From assembly GCF_900090285.1 (NCBI RefSeq), contig NZ_LT607754.1, positions 62,001 through 126,000 on the forward strand: 64,000 nucleotides of DNA. The letters are read 5' to 3'. The notes beneath the pieces were generated by a model, which saw only the letters and a list, made by a program, of their open reading frames with translations, made no database searches and was not told where the DNA came from. This DNA is from Micromonospora inositola. GTDB taxonomy: Bacteria; Actinomycetota; Actinomycetes; Mycobacteriales; Micromonosporaceae. How positions within the stretch are numbered: the stretch's first letter is position 1; every line of letters starts with the position of its first letter. Both the position numbers and the translations under genes were made by a program. Shown piece after piece: positions 42,857 to 51,853 of this stretch.

Positions 42857-43060
42857 TCCGCTGGGCGGGGTCGCTCCGTATCACCGGGCGGCCATGCCCG
42901 TGGGGGGCCGGCTGATGTCATTGGACACCCGGAGGTCTGCATGCATGCGGTGGCGGCCGGTTGGCACGGCGAGCGGCCCGAGTGGATGTTCGCCCGGGCG
43001 CAGCCCAAGTCCCGTGCGTCGAGGACGGGCCGTGGGGTCGACGCACGCCCCACCGATCGC

Positions 43061-43066
43061 CAGAAT
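43061..43066 (+). promoter_or_regulatory. leaderless-type -10 of the ECF sigma gene
   Basis: CAGAAT ends six bases before the GTG at 43073 and helps choose that start over an ATG at 42941, which would add 44 unconserved residues. Confidence 0.45.
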
Positions 43067-43072
43067 GACCCG

Positions 43073-43636
43073 GTGACGCCGCGACCGGCGCCCGGGCGCC
43101 ACCAGGCGGCGGCGTCCCCTGAGGCCAGCCACTCCGACCAGCTGGTCCGGCTGCTCTACGCGGAACACGCCGGTCCGCTGCTGATGTTCGTGATGCGGCT
43201 GACCGGCGGCGACCGGCAGCGCGCCGAGGACATCGTCCAGGAGACGCTGCTGCGGGCCTGGCGCAACGCGCACCGGCTGGGCACGCAGGGCCAGGGGTCG
43301 CTGCGCCCGTGGCTGGTCACCGTGGCCCGGCGGATCGCCATCGACGAGCATCGCAGCGAGCAGGCCCGCCCGGCGGAGACCTACGACCGGGATCTGACCG
43401 CGTTCGCCGAGGCGGACAGCACGGACCGGGTGCTGCGCACGATGACGGTCGCCGACGCGCTGCGTACCCTGAGCCAGTCGCACCGGGAGATCCTGGTGGC
43501 GACGTACTTCCGGGGCCGGACGGTGCCGGAGGCGGCCGAGGAGCTGGGCCTTCCGCTCGGCACCGCCAAGTCGCGCGTCTACTACGCGCTGCGCGCGCTG
43601 CGCACGGCTCTGCAGGAAAGGGGGGTGACGGAATGA
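43073..43636 (+). CDS. ECF sigma factor (SigK/SigL type)
   Basis: A 187-aa sigma-70 family ECF factor: sigma2 at about residues 20-90 (DQLVRLLYAEHAGPLLMFVM ... RAEDIVQETLLRAWRNAHRL) and sigma4 at about 125-180 (LRTLSQSHREILVATYFRGRTVPEAAEELGLPLGTAKSRVYYALRAL). It overlaps the anti-sigma gene by four bases (ATGA). That gene encodes a zinc anti-sigma with one membrane helix, so release probably follows an oxidative or envelope signal. The lipoprotein gene at 44622 has an ECF-like promoter and may be a target. Confidence 0.92.
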   Translation: MTPRPAPGRHQAAASPEASHSDQLVRLLYAEHAGPLLMFVMRLTGGDRQRAEDIVQETLLRAWRNAHRLGTQGQGSLRPWLVTVARRIAIDEHRSEQARPAETYDRDLTAFAEADSTDRVLRTMTVADALRTLSQSHREILVATYFRGRTVPEAAEELGLPLGTAKSRVYYALRALRTALQERGVTE

Positions 43637-44418
43637 GCCGGGCAGACCACATGGACGTGGCCGCGTACGCGCTCGGCGTGCTCGACCAGCAGGACGCCGA
43701 ACGGTTCGAGGAGCACCTCGCCGCCTGCTGGGCGTGCGCCGCGGAGCTGGAGACCATGGTTCCCGTGGTGGGGATGCTCGCCGGCATCGACGGCGAGACG
43801 ATGGCCGCGCTGGAACAGACCCAGACCGACCCGGCCCTGCTGGACCGGACGCTGGTGGCGGTGCGGCAGCATCGCAGGCGTACCCGGTTCCGGCGGCTCC
43901 TCGCCACGGCGGCGGCGGTGGTGGTCTTCGGCGGCCTCAGCGGAGTCGGCATCGCCGGTGTCCTGGGCGGTGGCGACGGCGACCGGATCCCGCAGGCAGA
44001 GCCGACCCTGACCGCGCCGGTCACCGGCCCGCCGTCGCCCGAGCCGACGAACTCCGGGGACGGGTTCGGGGGGACCCCGGTGGACGGCGAGCAGCACGAC
44101 GCCACCGACCCGGGCACCGGGGTGAAGACCACGATGTTCCTCGACTCCAAGGAGTACGGCACGCAGGTGTTCGTCCGGCTCACCAAGCTGCCGGGACCGC
44201 GCACCTGCCGGCTGGTGATCATCCGGAAGAACTCCACCAGCGAGGTGGTCTCGACCTGGTCGGTGCCGGGCGGCGGCTACGGGACGAGCACCAACCAGCT
44301 CCCGCTGGAGCTGACCGCGTCCACCTCGGCCACGCAGGACGACATCGCGAAGATCCAGGTGCAGTCGGTCGACGTCAACGGGGTCGCCAGCCCACTGGTG
44401 ACGGTGGCCGACCTCTGA
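43633..44418 (+). CDS. zinc-binding membrane anti-sigma factor (RskA/RslA type)
   Basis: A 261-aa single-pass protein. The cytoplasmic N-terminal domain has the ZAS motif HLAACWACAAEL (HxxxCxxC), followed by one membrane helix (LLATAAAVVVFGGLSGVGIAGVL, about residues 90-112) and an extracytoplasmic anti-sigma-K-like domain (about 155-261). It binds and silences the sigma factor encoded just upstream. Start ATG overlaps the sigma stop. Regulated proteolysis or thiol oxidation could release the sigma (family knowledge). Confidence 0.92.
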   Translation: MSRADHMDVAAYALGVLDQQDAERFEEHLAACWACAAELETMVPVVGMLAGIDGETMAALEQTQTDPALLDRTLVAVRQHRRRTRFRRLLATAAAVVVFGGLSGVGIAGVLGGGDGDRIPQAEPTLTAPVTGPPSPEPTNSGDGFGGTPVDGEQHDATDPGTGVKTTMFLDSKEYGTQVFVRLTKLPGPRTCRLVIIRKNSTSEVVSTWSVPGGGYGTSTNQLPLELTASTSATQDDIAKIQVQSVDVNGVASPLVTVADL

Positions 44419-44431
44419 TCCGCAGCACAGC

Positions 44432-44460
44432 GGCGCCGGGCAGCGACAGCGCCCGGCGCC
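44432..44460 (+). terminator. 10-bp stem terminator of the sigma/anti-sigma operon
   Basis: GGCGCCGGGC, nine-base loop, GCCCGGCGCC, 14 bases past the anti-sigma stop. Confidence 0.65.
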
Positions 44461-44563
44461 GCTTCGGCGTGCCCGGCGGGCCGGACCCGACGTGCTCCCC
44501 CACGTGCCGGAACCCGGATCGGTTCAACCGGTCCACTGTGAAATGGAGCACCCTTTCCCCTTC

Positions 44564-44588
44564 AACCTTGACAGCGAACCACCCGTAC
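44564..44588 (+). promoter_or_regulatory. ECF-type promoter candidate
   Basis: AACC, 16 bases, CGTAC about 34 bases before the lipoprotein start resembles SigK/SigL-class promoters. A TTGACA at 44568-44573 offers an alternative housekeeping -35. Confidence 0.35.
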
Positions 44589-44621
44589 TACCCGGTGAAC
44601 TGCCAAGAATGAGGAGGGCAC

Positions 44622-45263
44622 GTGGCACACCTGAAGCGGACGACCGTCATCGTCGCGAGCGCGATGGTCGCACTAACGGCCTGCGCTCCCGCGGGTTACG
44701 ACGGGGCGAACTCGAGCGCGGCCGAGCCGGTCGCCGTCGCCGCGGCCGAACCCACCGCGGCGGCCGAACCCGAGGCCTCCGCCACCGAGAAGGCACCCCC
44801 GGCGGACGTCCGGCTCACCGACCAGCTGGTCGGCAAGAAGGTGCCCCGGATGGGCAACGTCGTGATGGACCAGGACGGCTGGATCCTCTACCGCTTCGAC
44901 AAGGACTCCGCCGACCCGCCGTCGTCGAACTGCGTGGACAAGTGCGCCCAGGTCTGGCCGCCCGCGCTGACCGACGGCAACGCGCAGCTCCAGGGCGTCT
45001 CCGACGACAAGGTCGGCACCGTCACCCGGCAGGACGGCACCCGGCAGATCACCATCGGCGGCTGGCCGGTCTACCGCTACATCGGCGACAAGAAGCCCGG
45101 CCAGTGGAAGGGCCAGGCCGTCGGCGGCACCTGGTTCGTGGTCGACCAGAACGGCAAGAAGAACCTGACCTGCCTGCCCAGCGGGACCCCGAAGGCGGTC
45201 GCCCCGCCCGCCTCGGGTGACTCGGGCAGCTCCGACGGCGGCAGCTCGGGGTACTCGTACTGA
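44622..45263 (+). CDS. SCO0930-type secreted lipoprotein (COG4315)
   Basis: A 213-aa lipoprotein with a type II signal peptide (KRTTVIVASAMVALTAC, lipobox LTAC). After an Ala/Glu-rich linker come two repeats of the COG4315 fold: GNVVMDQDGWILYRFDKDSADPPSSNCVDKCAQVWPP and GTVTRQDGTRQITIGGWPVYRYIGDKKPGQWKGQAVGGTWFVV. Conserved Cys pairs in SNCVDKC probably form a disulphide. Members often lie near ECF sigma genes and may be redox or stress related. GTG with GAGGAGGG upstream. Confidence 0.85.
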   Translation: MAHLKRTTVIVASAMVALTACAPAGYDGANSSAAEPVAVAAAEPTAAAEPEASATEKAPPADVRLTDQLVGKKVPRMGNVVMDQDGWILYRFDKDSADPPSSNCVDKCAQVWPPALTDGNAQLQGVSDDKVGTVTRQDGTRQITIGGWPVYRYIGDKKPGQWKGQAVGGTWFVVDQNGKKNLTCLPSGTPKAVAPPASGDSGSSDGGSSGYSY

Positions 45264-45446
45264 TCCCGCACCGCACGGACACGGTGGCCGGTCGCAGCCG
45301 GGGAGGGCGCGGCCGGCCATCGTCGTGTACCTGGACGCCGGCGTACCGGCAGCGCCCCGGGCCGGCGCCGCGACTTCCCCGGACCTCGGAGCGGTGCGGG
45401 CGGCGGTGTCGCCCGTCACCGGGCGGCGGCGTGGCAGAGTGGCGGG

Positions 45447-46361
45447 GTGACGCTCCCCGCCGCCCGCCGGACGCTGCGCCCGCCGGCCGGCTACCGACTG
45501 GCCGCCTCGGTCCGGGCGCTCACCTTCAGCCCGTACGACCCGTGCGCCCGGATCGCCGCCGGCACCTTCTGGTGGGCCACCCGCACCCCGGACGGCCCGG
45601 CCACGCTCACGCTGCGGCCGACCGCCGGCGAGCTGGTCGCCGAGGGGTACGGACCGGGGGCCGGCTGGGTGGTCGACCGGGCGGACGCGGTGGCCGGGCT
45701 CCGCGACGACCTCACCGGCTTCGCCGACCTCGCCGCCGCGCACCCGGTGGTGGCCCGGCTGGCCGCCCAGCACGGCGGGCTGCGGATGCCCGCCACCGGT
45801 CAGGTCTTCCCCCGGCTGCTGCGGGCCGTCTTCGAGCAGAAGGTCACCGGCAAGGAGGCCTACCGGGCGTACGCGGCCACGGTGCGGCACTTCCGCGAGC
45901 CGGCGCCGGGGCCCGTGCAGCCACTGCTGCTGCCTCCGGAGCCGGCCGCGGTGGCCGCCACCCCGTACTGGGTCTTCCACCCGTTCGGGGTGGAACAGCG
46001 GCGGGCCGAGACGCTACGCCGTGCGGCCGCCGCCGCCGACCGCCTGGAGCGCTGCGCGGACGCCGAGGAGGCCACCCGCCGGCTGACCGCGATCCCCGGC
46101 ATCGGCCCGTGGACCGCCGCCGAGGTGGTGCGGATCGCGTACGGCGACCCGGACGCGGTCAGCGTCGGCGACTACCACATCCCGAACACGGTGACCTGGG
46201 CCCTGGCGGGTGAGCCGCGCGGGGACGACGCCCGGATGCTGGCGCTGCTGGAGCCGTTTCGCGGCCACCGGGGGCGGGTCTGCCTGCTGCTGGAGGCGAG
46301 CGGTGTGCACGCCCCGCGCTACGGCCCGCGCGCCCCGATCCGCTCCTTCGCCCGCTTCTGA
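45447..46361 (+). CDS. DNA-3-methyladenine glycosylase II (AlkA-like)
   Basis: A 304-aa HhH-GPD glycosylase. LRAVFEQKVTGKEAYRAYAATV, LTAIPGIGPWTAAEVVRIAYG (helix-hairpin-helix) and the catalytic Asp in DAVSVGDYHIPNTVTWAL are present. It excises alkylated bases in base-excision repair. The start GTG is preceded by CAGAGT at six bases. It lies among other repair genes of this window but is not in operon with them. Confidence 0.9.
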   Translation: MTLPAARRTLRPPAGYRLAASVRALTFSPYDPCARIAAGTFWWATRTPDGPATLTLRPTAGELVAEGYGPGAGWVVDRADAVAGLRDDLTGFADLAAAHPVVARLAAQHGGLRMPATGQVFPRLLRAVFEQKVTGKEAYRAYAATVRHFREPAPGPVQPLLLPPEPAAVAATPYWVFHPFGVEQRRAETLRRAAAAADRLERCADAEEATRRLTAIPGIGPWTAAEVVRIAYGDPDAVSVGDYHIPNTVTWALAGEPRGDDARMLALLEPFRGHRGRVCLLLEASGVHAPRYGPRAPIRSFARF

Positions 46362-46393
46362 CCCCACCCATCCCCTGGGACGTGCGGCGGGCG

Positions 46394-46897
46394 TCAGCCG
46401 TCAGCGCAGAGGCGGCGCAGGGTACGGCCGAGCCACCAGGCGTACCCGCCCTGGAAGGCCCGGCCGGCCGGGCCGGCGGCGCGCATGAACCAGCGGTCCG
46501 GGCGGCTGAAGGCGCGTACCTCGAACCAGACCGCGCCGGAGGAGTCCCGGGTGACCACGAAGGCCTCCTCGCCGCGCGCCGGGTGACCGGGCAGCGTGCC
46601 GTATCCGAAGCCGGCCCGCCGCTCGTCGTCGGCGGCCCAGACCACCGCGCAGGGCGCGGCGAGCCGCAGCGGCCCGACGCCCACGCCGGAGACGACCCGG
46701 ACGCCGGGGGCGGCCCGCGGCGCGTCGGCCTCGATCCGGATGCCGGCCGCCCGGTGCAGCCGCCAGCCGAGCACGGCGTCCCCCGCGGCGCGGAAACAGC
46801 CGTCCGGCAGCGGGACCCGGTGCCGGACGTGCCGCCAGCCGGGCGGCAGCGGACCCTCGCGGGTGGCGCCCACGTCCGGGTAGGTCAGCTCCGGCAT
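46394..46897 (-). CDS. DUF1990 (UPF0548) family protein
   Basis: A 167-aa protein with LTYPDVGATREGPLPPGWRH at the N-terminus, LGWRLHRAAG, and YGTLPGHPARGEEAFVV, the signature blocks of DUF1990. The usual start is the MPELTYP Met at 46897, which follows GGGGGTG; a Met five codons upstream (46912) is possible. Function unknown. Confidence 0.85.
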   Translation of the reverse strand: MPELTYPDVGATREGPLPPGWRHVRHRVPLPDGCFRAAGDAVLGWRLHRAAGIRIEADAPRAAPGVRVVSGVGVGPLRLAAPCAVVWAADDERRAGFGYGTLPGHPARGEEAFVVTRDSSGAVWFEVRAFSRPDRWFMRAAGPAGRAFQGGYAWWLGRTLRRLCADG

Positions 46898-46970
46898 CGC
46901 ACGCACCCCCATGGTCGACTCGGACCCCGCCAGCGTACGGCCGGCGCGGGTGGGCCTCCCGGCGCGGGGC

Positions 46971-47183
46971 TCAGGCGGCCTCGCGCAGGTCGGCCAGGCC
47001 GACCGGGGCGTGCCGGCGCAGCAGTTCCTCCAGCTCGGCCACCGTGGCGACCTCGCCGACGACGTTCGCGCCGCCGCCGAACTCGGGCCGGTAGCGGTGC
47101 GCCAGCCGGTAGCGGTACCGCCCCCGGATCAGCTCCACGCTGACCCGCCAGCGCCCGCAGCAGCCGCACACCCACTCCCGCAC
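46971..47183 (-). CDS. small conserved protein with N-terminal CGCC
   Basis: A 70-aa protein starting REWVCGCCGRWRVSVELIRG, then RYRYRLAHRYRP and an acidic helix VATVAELEELLRRHAPV. The CGCC cluster could bind metal. TAGGTT ends six bases before the GTG, supporting a leaderless gene. I recall similar short actinobacterial proteins but no function. Confidence 0.65.
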   Translation of the reverse strand: MREWVCGCCGRWRVSVELIRGRYRYRLAHRYRPEFGGGANVVGEVATVAELEELLRRHAPVGLADLREAA

Positions 47184-47318
47184 CCGGCGAACCTAGCTCT
47201 GACCTGCGGTTTCATCATCCGCCCGCGGGTGACGAACGGGCCCGACCGGGGACACGCCGCCCCGCACCGGCGGTGATCTGCCGCACGGCTGTCGGTCCCG
47301 TCTGATTGACTGGTCGCC

Positions 47319-48431
47319 GTGGACCTGCCGATCAATCCGCCGGTCGAGCCGATGCTGGCCAAGAGCGTGCCCCAGCTCCCCACCGCCCCCGGCCTGACGT
47401 ACGAGCCGAAGTGGGACGGATTCCGCTGCATCATCTTCCGGGACGGTGACGAGGTCGAGCTGGCCAGCCGCGGCGGCAAGACGATGACCCGCTACTTCCC
47501 GGAGGTGGTCGAGCAGGCGCGCGCCCAGCTGCCGGACCGGTGCGCGGTCGACGGCGAGCTGATCGTGATCCGGCGCGACGGGCCGGGCGGCCAGCCGCGG
47601 CTCGACTTCGAGCTGCTCGCCCAGCGGATCCACCCGGCGGCCTCCCGGGTCAAGCTGCTCGCCGAGACCACCCCGGCCGACTTCGTCGCCTTCGACCTGC
47701 TGGCGATCGACGACGAGTCGCTCCTCGACCAGCCCTATCCGCATCGCCGGGCCCGGCTGGAGCAGGCGCTGGCCAAGGTCCACCCGCCGGTGCACGTCAC
47801 CCAGGTGACCACCGACCCGGAGACGGCCCGCCGCTGGTTCGACGTCTTCGAGGGCGCCGGGCTCGACGGCCTGATCGTCAAGCCGGCCGACCTGCGGTAC
47901 GAGCCGGGCAAACGGCTGATGTTCAAGGTCAAGCACGCCCGCACCGCCGACGCCGTGGTGGCCGGCTTCCGCTGGCACAAGTCCGGTCCCGTGGTCGGCT
48001 CGCTGCTGCTCGGCCTCTACGACGACGCGGGCGTGCTGCACCACATCGGGGTCAGCTCCTCGTTCACCGCGGCCCGCCGCAAGGAGCTGCTGACCGAGCT
48101 GGAGCCGTATCGGGACGTGGCCGGCGACCACCCGTGGGTGCACGGCGACCACGAGCGGGGCCAGCGCATCCCCGGCGGGGTGAGCCGGTGGACCGGCACG
48201 AAGAACCTCGAGTGGGAGCCGCTGCGCCCGGAGCTGGTGGTCGAGGTCGGCTACGACGCGATGGAGGGCGACCGGCTGCGGCACACCGCCCAGTTCGTCC
48301 GCTGGCGGCCCGACCGCGATCCCCGCTCCTGCCGCTACGACCAGCTGGAGCGCCCGATCCGCTACGACGTGGACCAGGTGCTGCGCGGGGATCCGGCGGC
48401 GACCGTCGGCAGCGCACCGGGCCCGGCGTAG
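47319..48431 (+). CDS. ligC: stand-alone ATP-dependent DNA ligase (LigC type)
   Basis: A 370-aa ligase with adenylation Lys31 in YEPKWDGFR, motif III VAFDLLAIDD, motif IV GLIVKPADLRYEPG, motif V MFKVKHARTADAVV and an OB-fold C-terminus (SLLLGLYDDAGVLHHIGV...WEPLRPELVVEV). It has no polymerase or nuclease domain, so it fits LigC or the separate ligase half of a LigD system. A LigD-type polymerase is encoded at 59652-60680, but no Ku gene is in the window. The GTG at 47319 is the first start with homology. Confidence 0.88.
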   Translation: MDLPINPPVEPMLAKSVPQLPTAPGLTYEPKWDGFRCIIFRDGDEVELASRGGKTMTRYFPEVVEQARAQLPDRCAVDGELIVIRRDGPGGQPRLDFELLAQRIHPAASRVKLLAETTPADFVAFDLLAIDDESLLDQPYPHRRARLEQALAKVHPPVHVTQVTTDPETARRWFDVFEGAGLDGLIVKPADLRYEPGKRLMFKVKHARTADAVVAGFRWHKSGPVVGSLLLGLYDDAGVLHHIGVSSSFTAARRKELLTELEPYRDVAGDHPWVHGDHERGQRIPGGVSRWTGTKNLEWEPLRPELVVEVGYDAMEGDRLRHTAQFVRWRPDRDPRSCRYDQLERPIRYDVDQVLRGDPAATVGSAPGPA

Positions 48432-48465
48432 CCTGGCCGTCGACACGATCACGGAAGGCTCCCAC

Positions 48466-50055
48466 GTGACCCGCTTCTCCGACCGGATCCGCCGGGTCCG
48501 CCTGACCCTGGCCGGGTTCGCCGCGGCGGTGGTGGTCGCCGCCGGGTGCACACTGCCGGCGTTCGCCCCACGGACCGAGGGTCAGGGCGAGGCGGCCGCC
48601 CCCGGCAGCGCGCCGACCTGGCGTACCTGCCCGGAGGTGCCCGACGAGCTGGTCGGCCGGGGTGCCCCGGGCATGCGCTACGAGTGCGCCCGGATCCTCG
48701 TGCCGAGCAACTGGGGCAGCGGCGCCCCGACCGGCGCGACCGCCGGACCGGGCAGCGGAGAGACCTTCGAGATCGCGCTGCTGCGGATCCGGTCGAACAA
48801 GCAGCACGACCGGATCGGGTCGCTGGTGGTCAATCCGGGGGGGCCCGGCGCGTCCGGTGTGGACACCGCCGTCTACCTCTCCTTCGGCTCCGCGTTCGGC
48901 GGGCTGCCGGCCACGGTGACCGACCGCTTCGACATCGTCGGCTTCGACCCGCGCGGGGTGGCCCGGTCCAGCCCGGTCAAGTGCATCCCCGACGCCGACC
49001 TGGACGCCAGCTTCGGCTACGACCCCGACCCGGAGAGCCAGGCGGCCTTCGACGGCTTCGTCGCGCTCAACAAGCGGATCGGGCAGCGCTGCGGCGACAA
49101 GTACGGCGACCAGCTTCCGCTCTACGGCACCGAGCAGGCGGCCCGGGACATGGACGCGGTCCGGGCGGCGGTCGGCGACGAGAAGCTCACCTACCTGGGC
49201 TATTCGTACGGCACCCTGCTCGGCGCGACCTACGCCCAGCTCTACCCGGACCGGGTCCGCGCCCTGGTGCTCGACGGCGCGGTGGACCCGCGGCAGCAGC
49301 TGATCGCCGGGTCGGAGAGCCAGGCGAAGGGCTTCGAGCGGGCGTTCGACAACTTCGCCCGGTGGTGCGGCGCCAACGCCGGCCGCTGCCCGATCGCGCC
49401 GGACGCCCGGGCCGCGGTCATCTCGGCGATCGACAAGGCGAAGGTCTCCCCGGTCCGCGGCGCCGGCGGGCGGGAGGCCACCTCGGGCTGGGTCTTCTAC
49501 GCGGTCATCTCCTCGCTCTACACGGAGTCCGGATGGCAGGAGCTGGCCCGGGCGATCGACCGGCTCCAGGGCGGCGACCCGGCCGAGGTGTTCAAGCTCG
49601 CCGACGCGTACGCGGGCCGCGAGGACGACGGGCACTACTCCAACCTCTTCGACGCCAACCTCGCGGTGAACTGCGCCGACGAGACCGAGAAGCCCACCCG
49701 GGAGCGGATCCGTCAGCTGCAGTCGCAGTGGCGGGAGAAGTACCCGCTCTTCGGGCCGGCCCTGGCGGTGGGCATGCTGGGCTGCGTGGAGTGGCCCGGC
49801 GGGCGGGACCCGTACCCGACCGGCAAGGCGGTCGGCGCGCCGCCGATCGTGGTGGTCGGCACGACCGGCGACCCGGCCACGCCGTACGAGCAGACCGCCG
49901 CGCTGGCCTCGATGCTCGGCGTCGGCCGGGTGCTGACCTGGGAGGGCGAGGGGCACACCGCCTACCCGCAGACCGCCTGTGTCACCGCCGCCGTCGACGC
50001 CTACCTGATCTCGCTGACCGTTCCCAGAGCGGGGCTGCGCTGCCCGGCGCGTTGA
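48466..50055 (+). CDS. secreted TAP-type alpha/beta-hydrolase (lipoprotein peptidase)
   Basis: A 529-aa exported hydrolase with a lipobox (VVVAAGCTLPAF), the catalytic Ser in YLGYSYGTLLGATYAQLYPDRV, and a C-terminal TAP-like domain (VVVGTTGDPATPYEQTAALASML with Asp; GEGHTAYPQTACV with His). It matches S33 tripeptidyl aminopeptidase-like proteins SlpD/SlpE of Streptomyces, which cut N-terminal peptides at the cell surface. GTG with GGAAGG upstream. Its last 74 bases overlap the end of the convergent K+ channel gene. Confidence 0.9.
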   Translation: MTRFSDRIRRVRLTLAGFAAAVVVAAGCTLPAFAPRTEGQGEAAAPGSAPTWRTCPEVPDELVGRGAPGMRYECARILVPSNWGSGAPTGATAGPGSGETFEIALLRIRSNKQHDRIGSLVVNPGGPGASGVDTAVYLSFGSAFGGLPATVTDRFDIVGFDPRGVARSSPVKCIPDADLDASFGYDPDPESQAAFDGFVALNKRIGQRCGDKYGDQLPLYGTEQAARDMDAVRAAVGDEKLTYLGYSYGTLLGATYAQLYPDRVRALVLDGAVDPRQQLIAGSESQAKGFERAFDNFARWCGANAGRCPIAPDARAAVISAIDKAKVSPVRGAGGREATSGWVFYAVISSLYTESGWQELARAIDRLQGGDPAEVFKLADAYAGREDDGHYSNLFDANLAVNCADETEKPTRERIRQLQSQWREKYPLFGPALAVGMLGCVEWPGGRDPYPTGKAVGAPPIVVVGTTGDPATPYEQTAALASMLGVGRVLTWEGEGHTAYPQTACVTAAVDAYLISLTVPRAGLRCPAR

Positions 50056-50503
50056 GCGGCTCGCGGCGCTCCGGCTCGGGCACCTCGATGCCCTGCCGGG
50101 CGGCCAGCTCCTCGATCAGCGCGCGCAGCCGGCGCACGTCGGCCTTGAGCTCCTCCTGCTCGTCGTGTTCGAAGGCGTCGTCGTCGACGATCAGCCGGCT
50201 GGCGAAGTGCGCGGTGATCAGCGGGATGACCAGCAGCACCATGGTGGAGATGAGCAGCGCGGCGAGGACCCGCCCCTCGGTGGTGGTGGGCGAGATGTCG
50301 CCGTACCCGACGGTGGAGGCGGTGACCACCGCCCACCAGACCGAGTCGGCGGCGCTCTTGCGCTCCGCGTGGCTGTAAAGCACCCCTGCCACCACGATCA
50401 TCAGCAGGTACGACATGATCAGCGTCCGCGGCGAGTTGGCGAACCAGACGAGACCCCGGTAGATCCACCGGAACGGCAGCAGCAGGAGCTCCATGGCGCA
50501 CAT
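49982..50503 (-). CDS. two-helix potassium channel
   Basis: A 173-aa (170 if ATG 50494) protein: helix 1 RTLIMSYLLMIVVAGVLYS, pore helix and filter SVWWAVVTASTVGYGDISP (TVGYGD, K+-selective), helix 2 GRVLAALLISTMVLLVIPLIT, then an acidic/coiled segment DEQEELKADVRRLRALIEELAARQG (probably tetramer-forming) and a basic tail. It belongs to the KcsA/ion_trans_2 group. The ATG at 50503 (MCAMELL) has only a weak GGGCAGC; the exact start is uncertain. Confidence 0.88.
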   Translation of the reverse strand: MCAMELLLLPFRWIYRGLVWFANSPRTLIMSYLLMIVVAGVLYSHAERKSAADSVWWAVVTASTVGYGDISPTTTEGRVLAALLISTMVLLVIPLITAHFASRLIVDDDAFEHDEQEELKADVRRLRALIEELAARQGIEVPEPERREPLNAPGSAAPLWERSARSGRRRRRR

Positions 50504-50566
50504 GCTGCCCAGTGCCGGCAACCCAGGCCCGCACATCGGCCGGTGTCGCTGTGTCAGGCTGCCGGT

Positions 50567-51019
50567 ATGACCGACGTGATCTTCCGGGACGCCATCCGGG
50601 CCGAACTGCCCGCCGTCATCGCCCTGCTCGCCGACGACGTACTGGGCAAGGCCCGCGACTTCACCGAGGTCGACGACGCGTACGAGAAGGCGTTCGCCGA
50701 GATCGACGCCGACCCGCGCAACCACCTGGTCGTCGCGGACGCCGGAGGCGAACTGCTCGGCTGCATGCAGATCACGTACATCCCGGGGCTGGGCCGGCAC
50801 GGCGCGGAGCGTTCGCTGATCGAGTCGGTGCGGGTGCGGTCGGACCTGCGCGGCCGTGGGCTCGGCCGGGAGATGATGGCCTGGGCCATCGACCAGGCCC
50901 GGCAGCGCGGCTGCGCGCTGGTGCAGCTCACCACCGACAAGACCCGGGCCGACGCGCACCGCTTCTACCGCAACCTGGGCTTCGTGGCCAGCCACGAGGG
51001 GATGAAGCTGCCGCTCTGA
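50567..51019 (+). CDS. GNAT acetyltransferase
   Basis: A 150-aa GNAT. VIFRDAIRAELPAVIALL, SLIESVRVRSDLRGRGLGREMMAWAI (acetyl-CoA loop RGRGLG) and ADAHRFYRNLGFVASHEG are the usual blocks. CAGGCT ends six bases before the ATG. Substrate unknown. Confidence 0.88.
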   Translation: MTDVIFRDAIRAELPAVIALLADDVLGKARDFTEVDDAYEKAFAEIDADPRNHLVVADAGGELLGCMQITYIPGLGRHGAERSLIESVRVRSDLRGRGLGREMMAWAIDQARQRGCALVQLTTDKTRADAHRFYRNLGFVASHEGMKLPL

Positions 51020-51129
51020 CCTCGACCGGCCCTCCCCCAGCTCGGGGAGCTGACTCCCCGCCGCTCGGGATGGCTGCCGGTCCGCCCGCGACCAGCCTGG
51101 AGAGGCAGCCGAGGGAACGGGGAACCGCC

Positions 51130-51666
51130 ATGCTCACCGCGACGCCGACCAGCTCCGTCAGCCACCCGCGGGACGGGCGGCCCGCGCCCGCCTGGGCGGT
51201 CCGCGTCGCCCACCTGGTCCCGGTGGTCACCCTGCCGTCCGGGCTGTGGCGGATCGCCCTGGTCGCCGGGGTGCCGCTCGGCGCCTCCGAGCACGGCGCG
51301 CCGCTCCGCCCGCACGGGTGGGAGAGCATCTACATCGTCTCGCTGAGCCTGGTCTCCGAGGCCCTCGCCCTGCTCGCGCTCGGCCTGGTCCGGCCGTGGG
51401 GCGGGGTCCTCCCCCGCTGGCTGCCCGTGGTCGGCGACCGGCGGGTGCCGCCGCCGCTCGCGGTCACGGCGGCCACCGCCGGCGCCGTCGCGGTCACCCT
51501 GATCTGGGGGTACGCGGCCTGGGGCGTCCTCGTCCACGGCAATGACCTGAGCCTCACCCCGGCCGGCTTCGCGCTGCTGGTGGCCTGCTACGCCCCGCTG
51601 CTGCTCTGGGGGCCGCTGCTGCTCGCGGTCACCGCCGCCTACCACCGCCGCCGCTGCCGCGACTGA
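51130..51666 (+). CDS. four-helix membrane protein
   Basis: A 178-aa protein with about four membrane helices (residues 25-50, 68-92, 108-132, 145-170). VAHLVPVVTLPSGLWRIALVAGVPLG and ESIYIVSLSLVSEALALLALGLVRPWG recall uncharacterised Streptomyces/Micromonospora integral proteins. The ATG follows GGGAACGG. The 187-base gap to the next gene shows nothing recognisable. Function unknown. Confidence 0.78.
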   Translation: MLTATPTSSVSHPRDGRPAPAWAVRVAHLVPVVTLPSGLWRIALVAGVPLGASEHGAPLRPHGWESIYIVSLSLVSEALALLALGLVRPWGGVLPRWLPVVGDRRVPPPLAVTAATAGAVAVTLIWGYAAWGVLVHGNDLSLTPAGFALLVACYAPLLLWGPLLLAVTAAYHRRRCRD

Positions 51667-51853
51667 CCGGCGGCCGCACGGAGGTCGCCGCCACGCGGCC
51701 GCCCGCCTTCGCACAGTCGCCCCGCCCGCGGCAGCGCCGCCGATTCGTTTACGACATCAGCTTCATAGGCAGTGCGAAGGGCACCGACCGGCCGGGAGCG
51801 CGGCGTGCCCGCACCCGGGGGCCGCCGGGACAGCACCAGCCCGGCGGCGGCCG

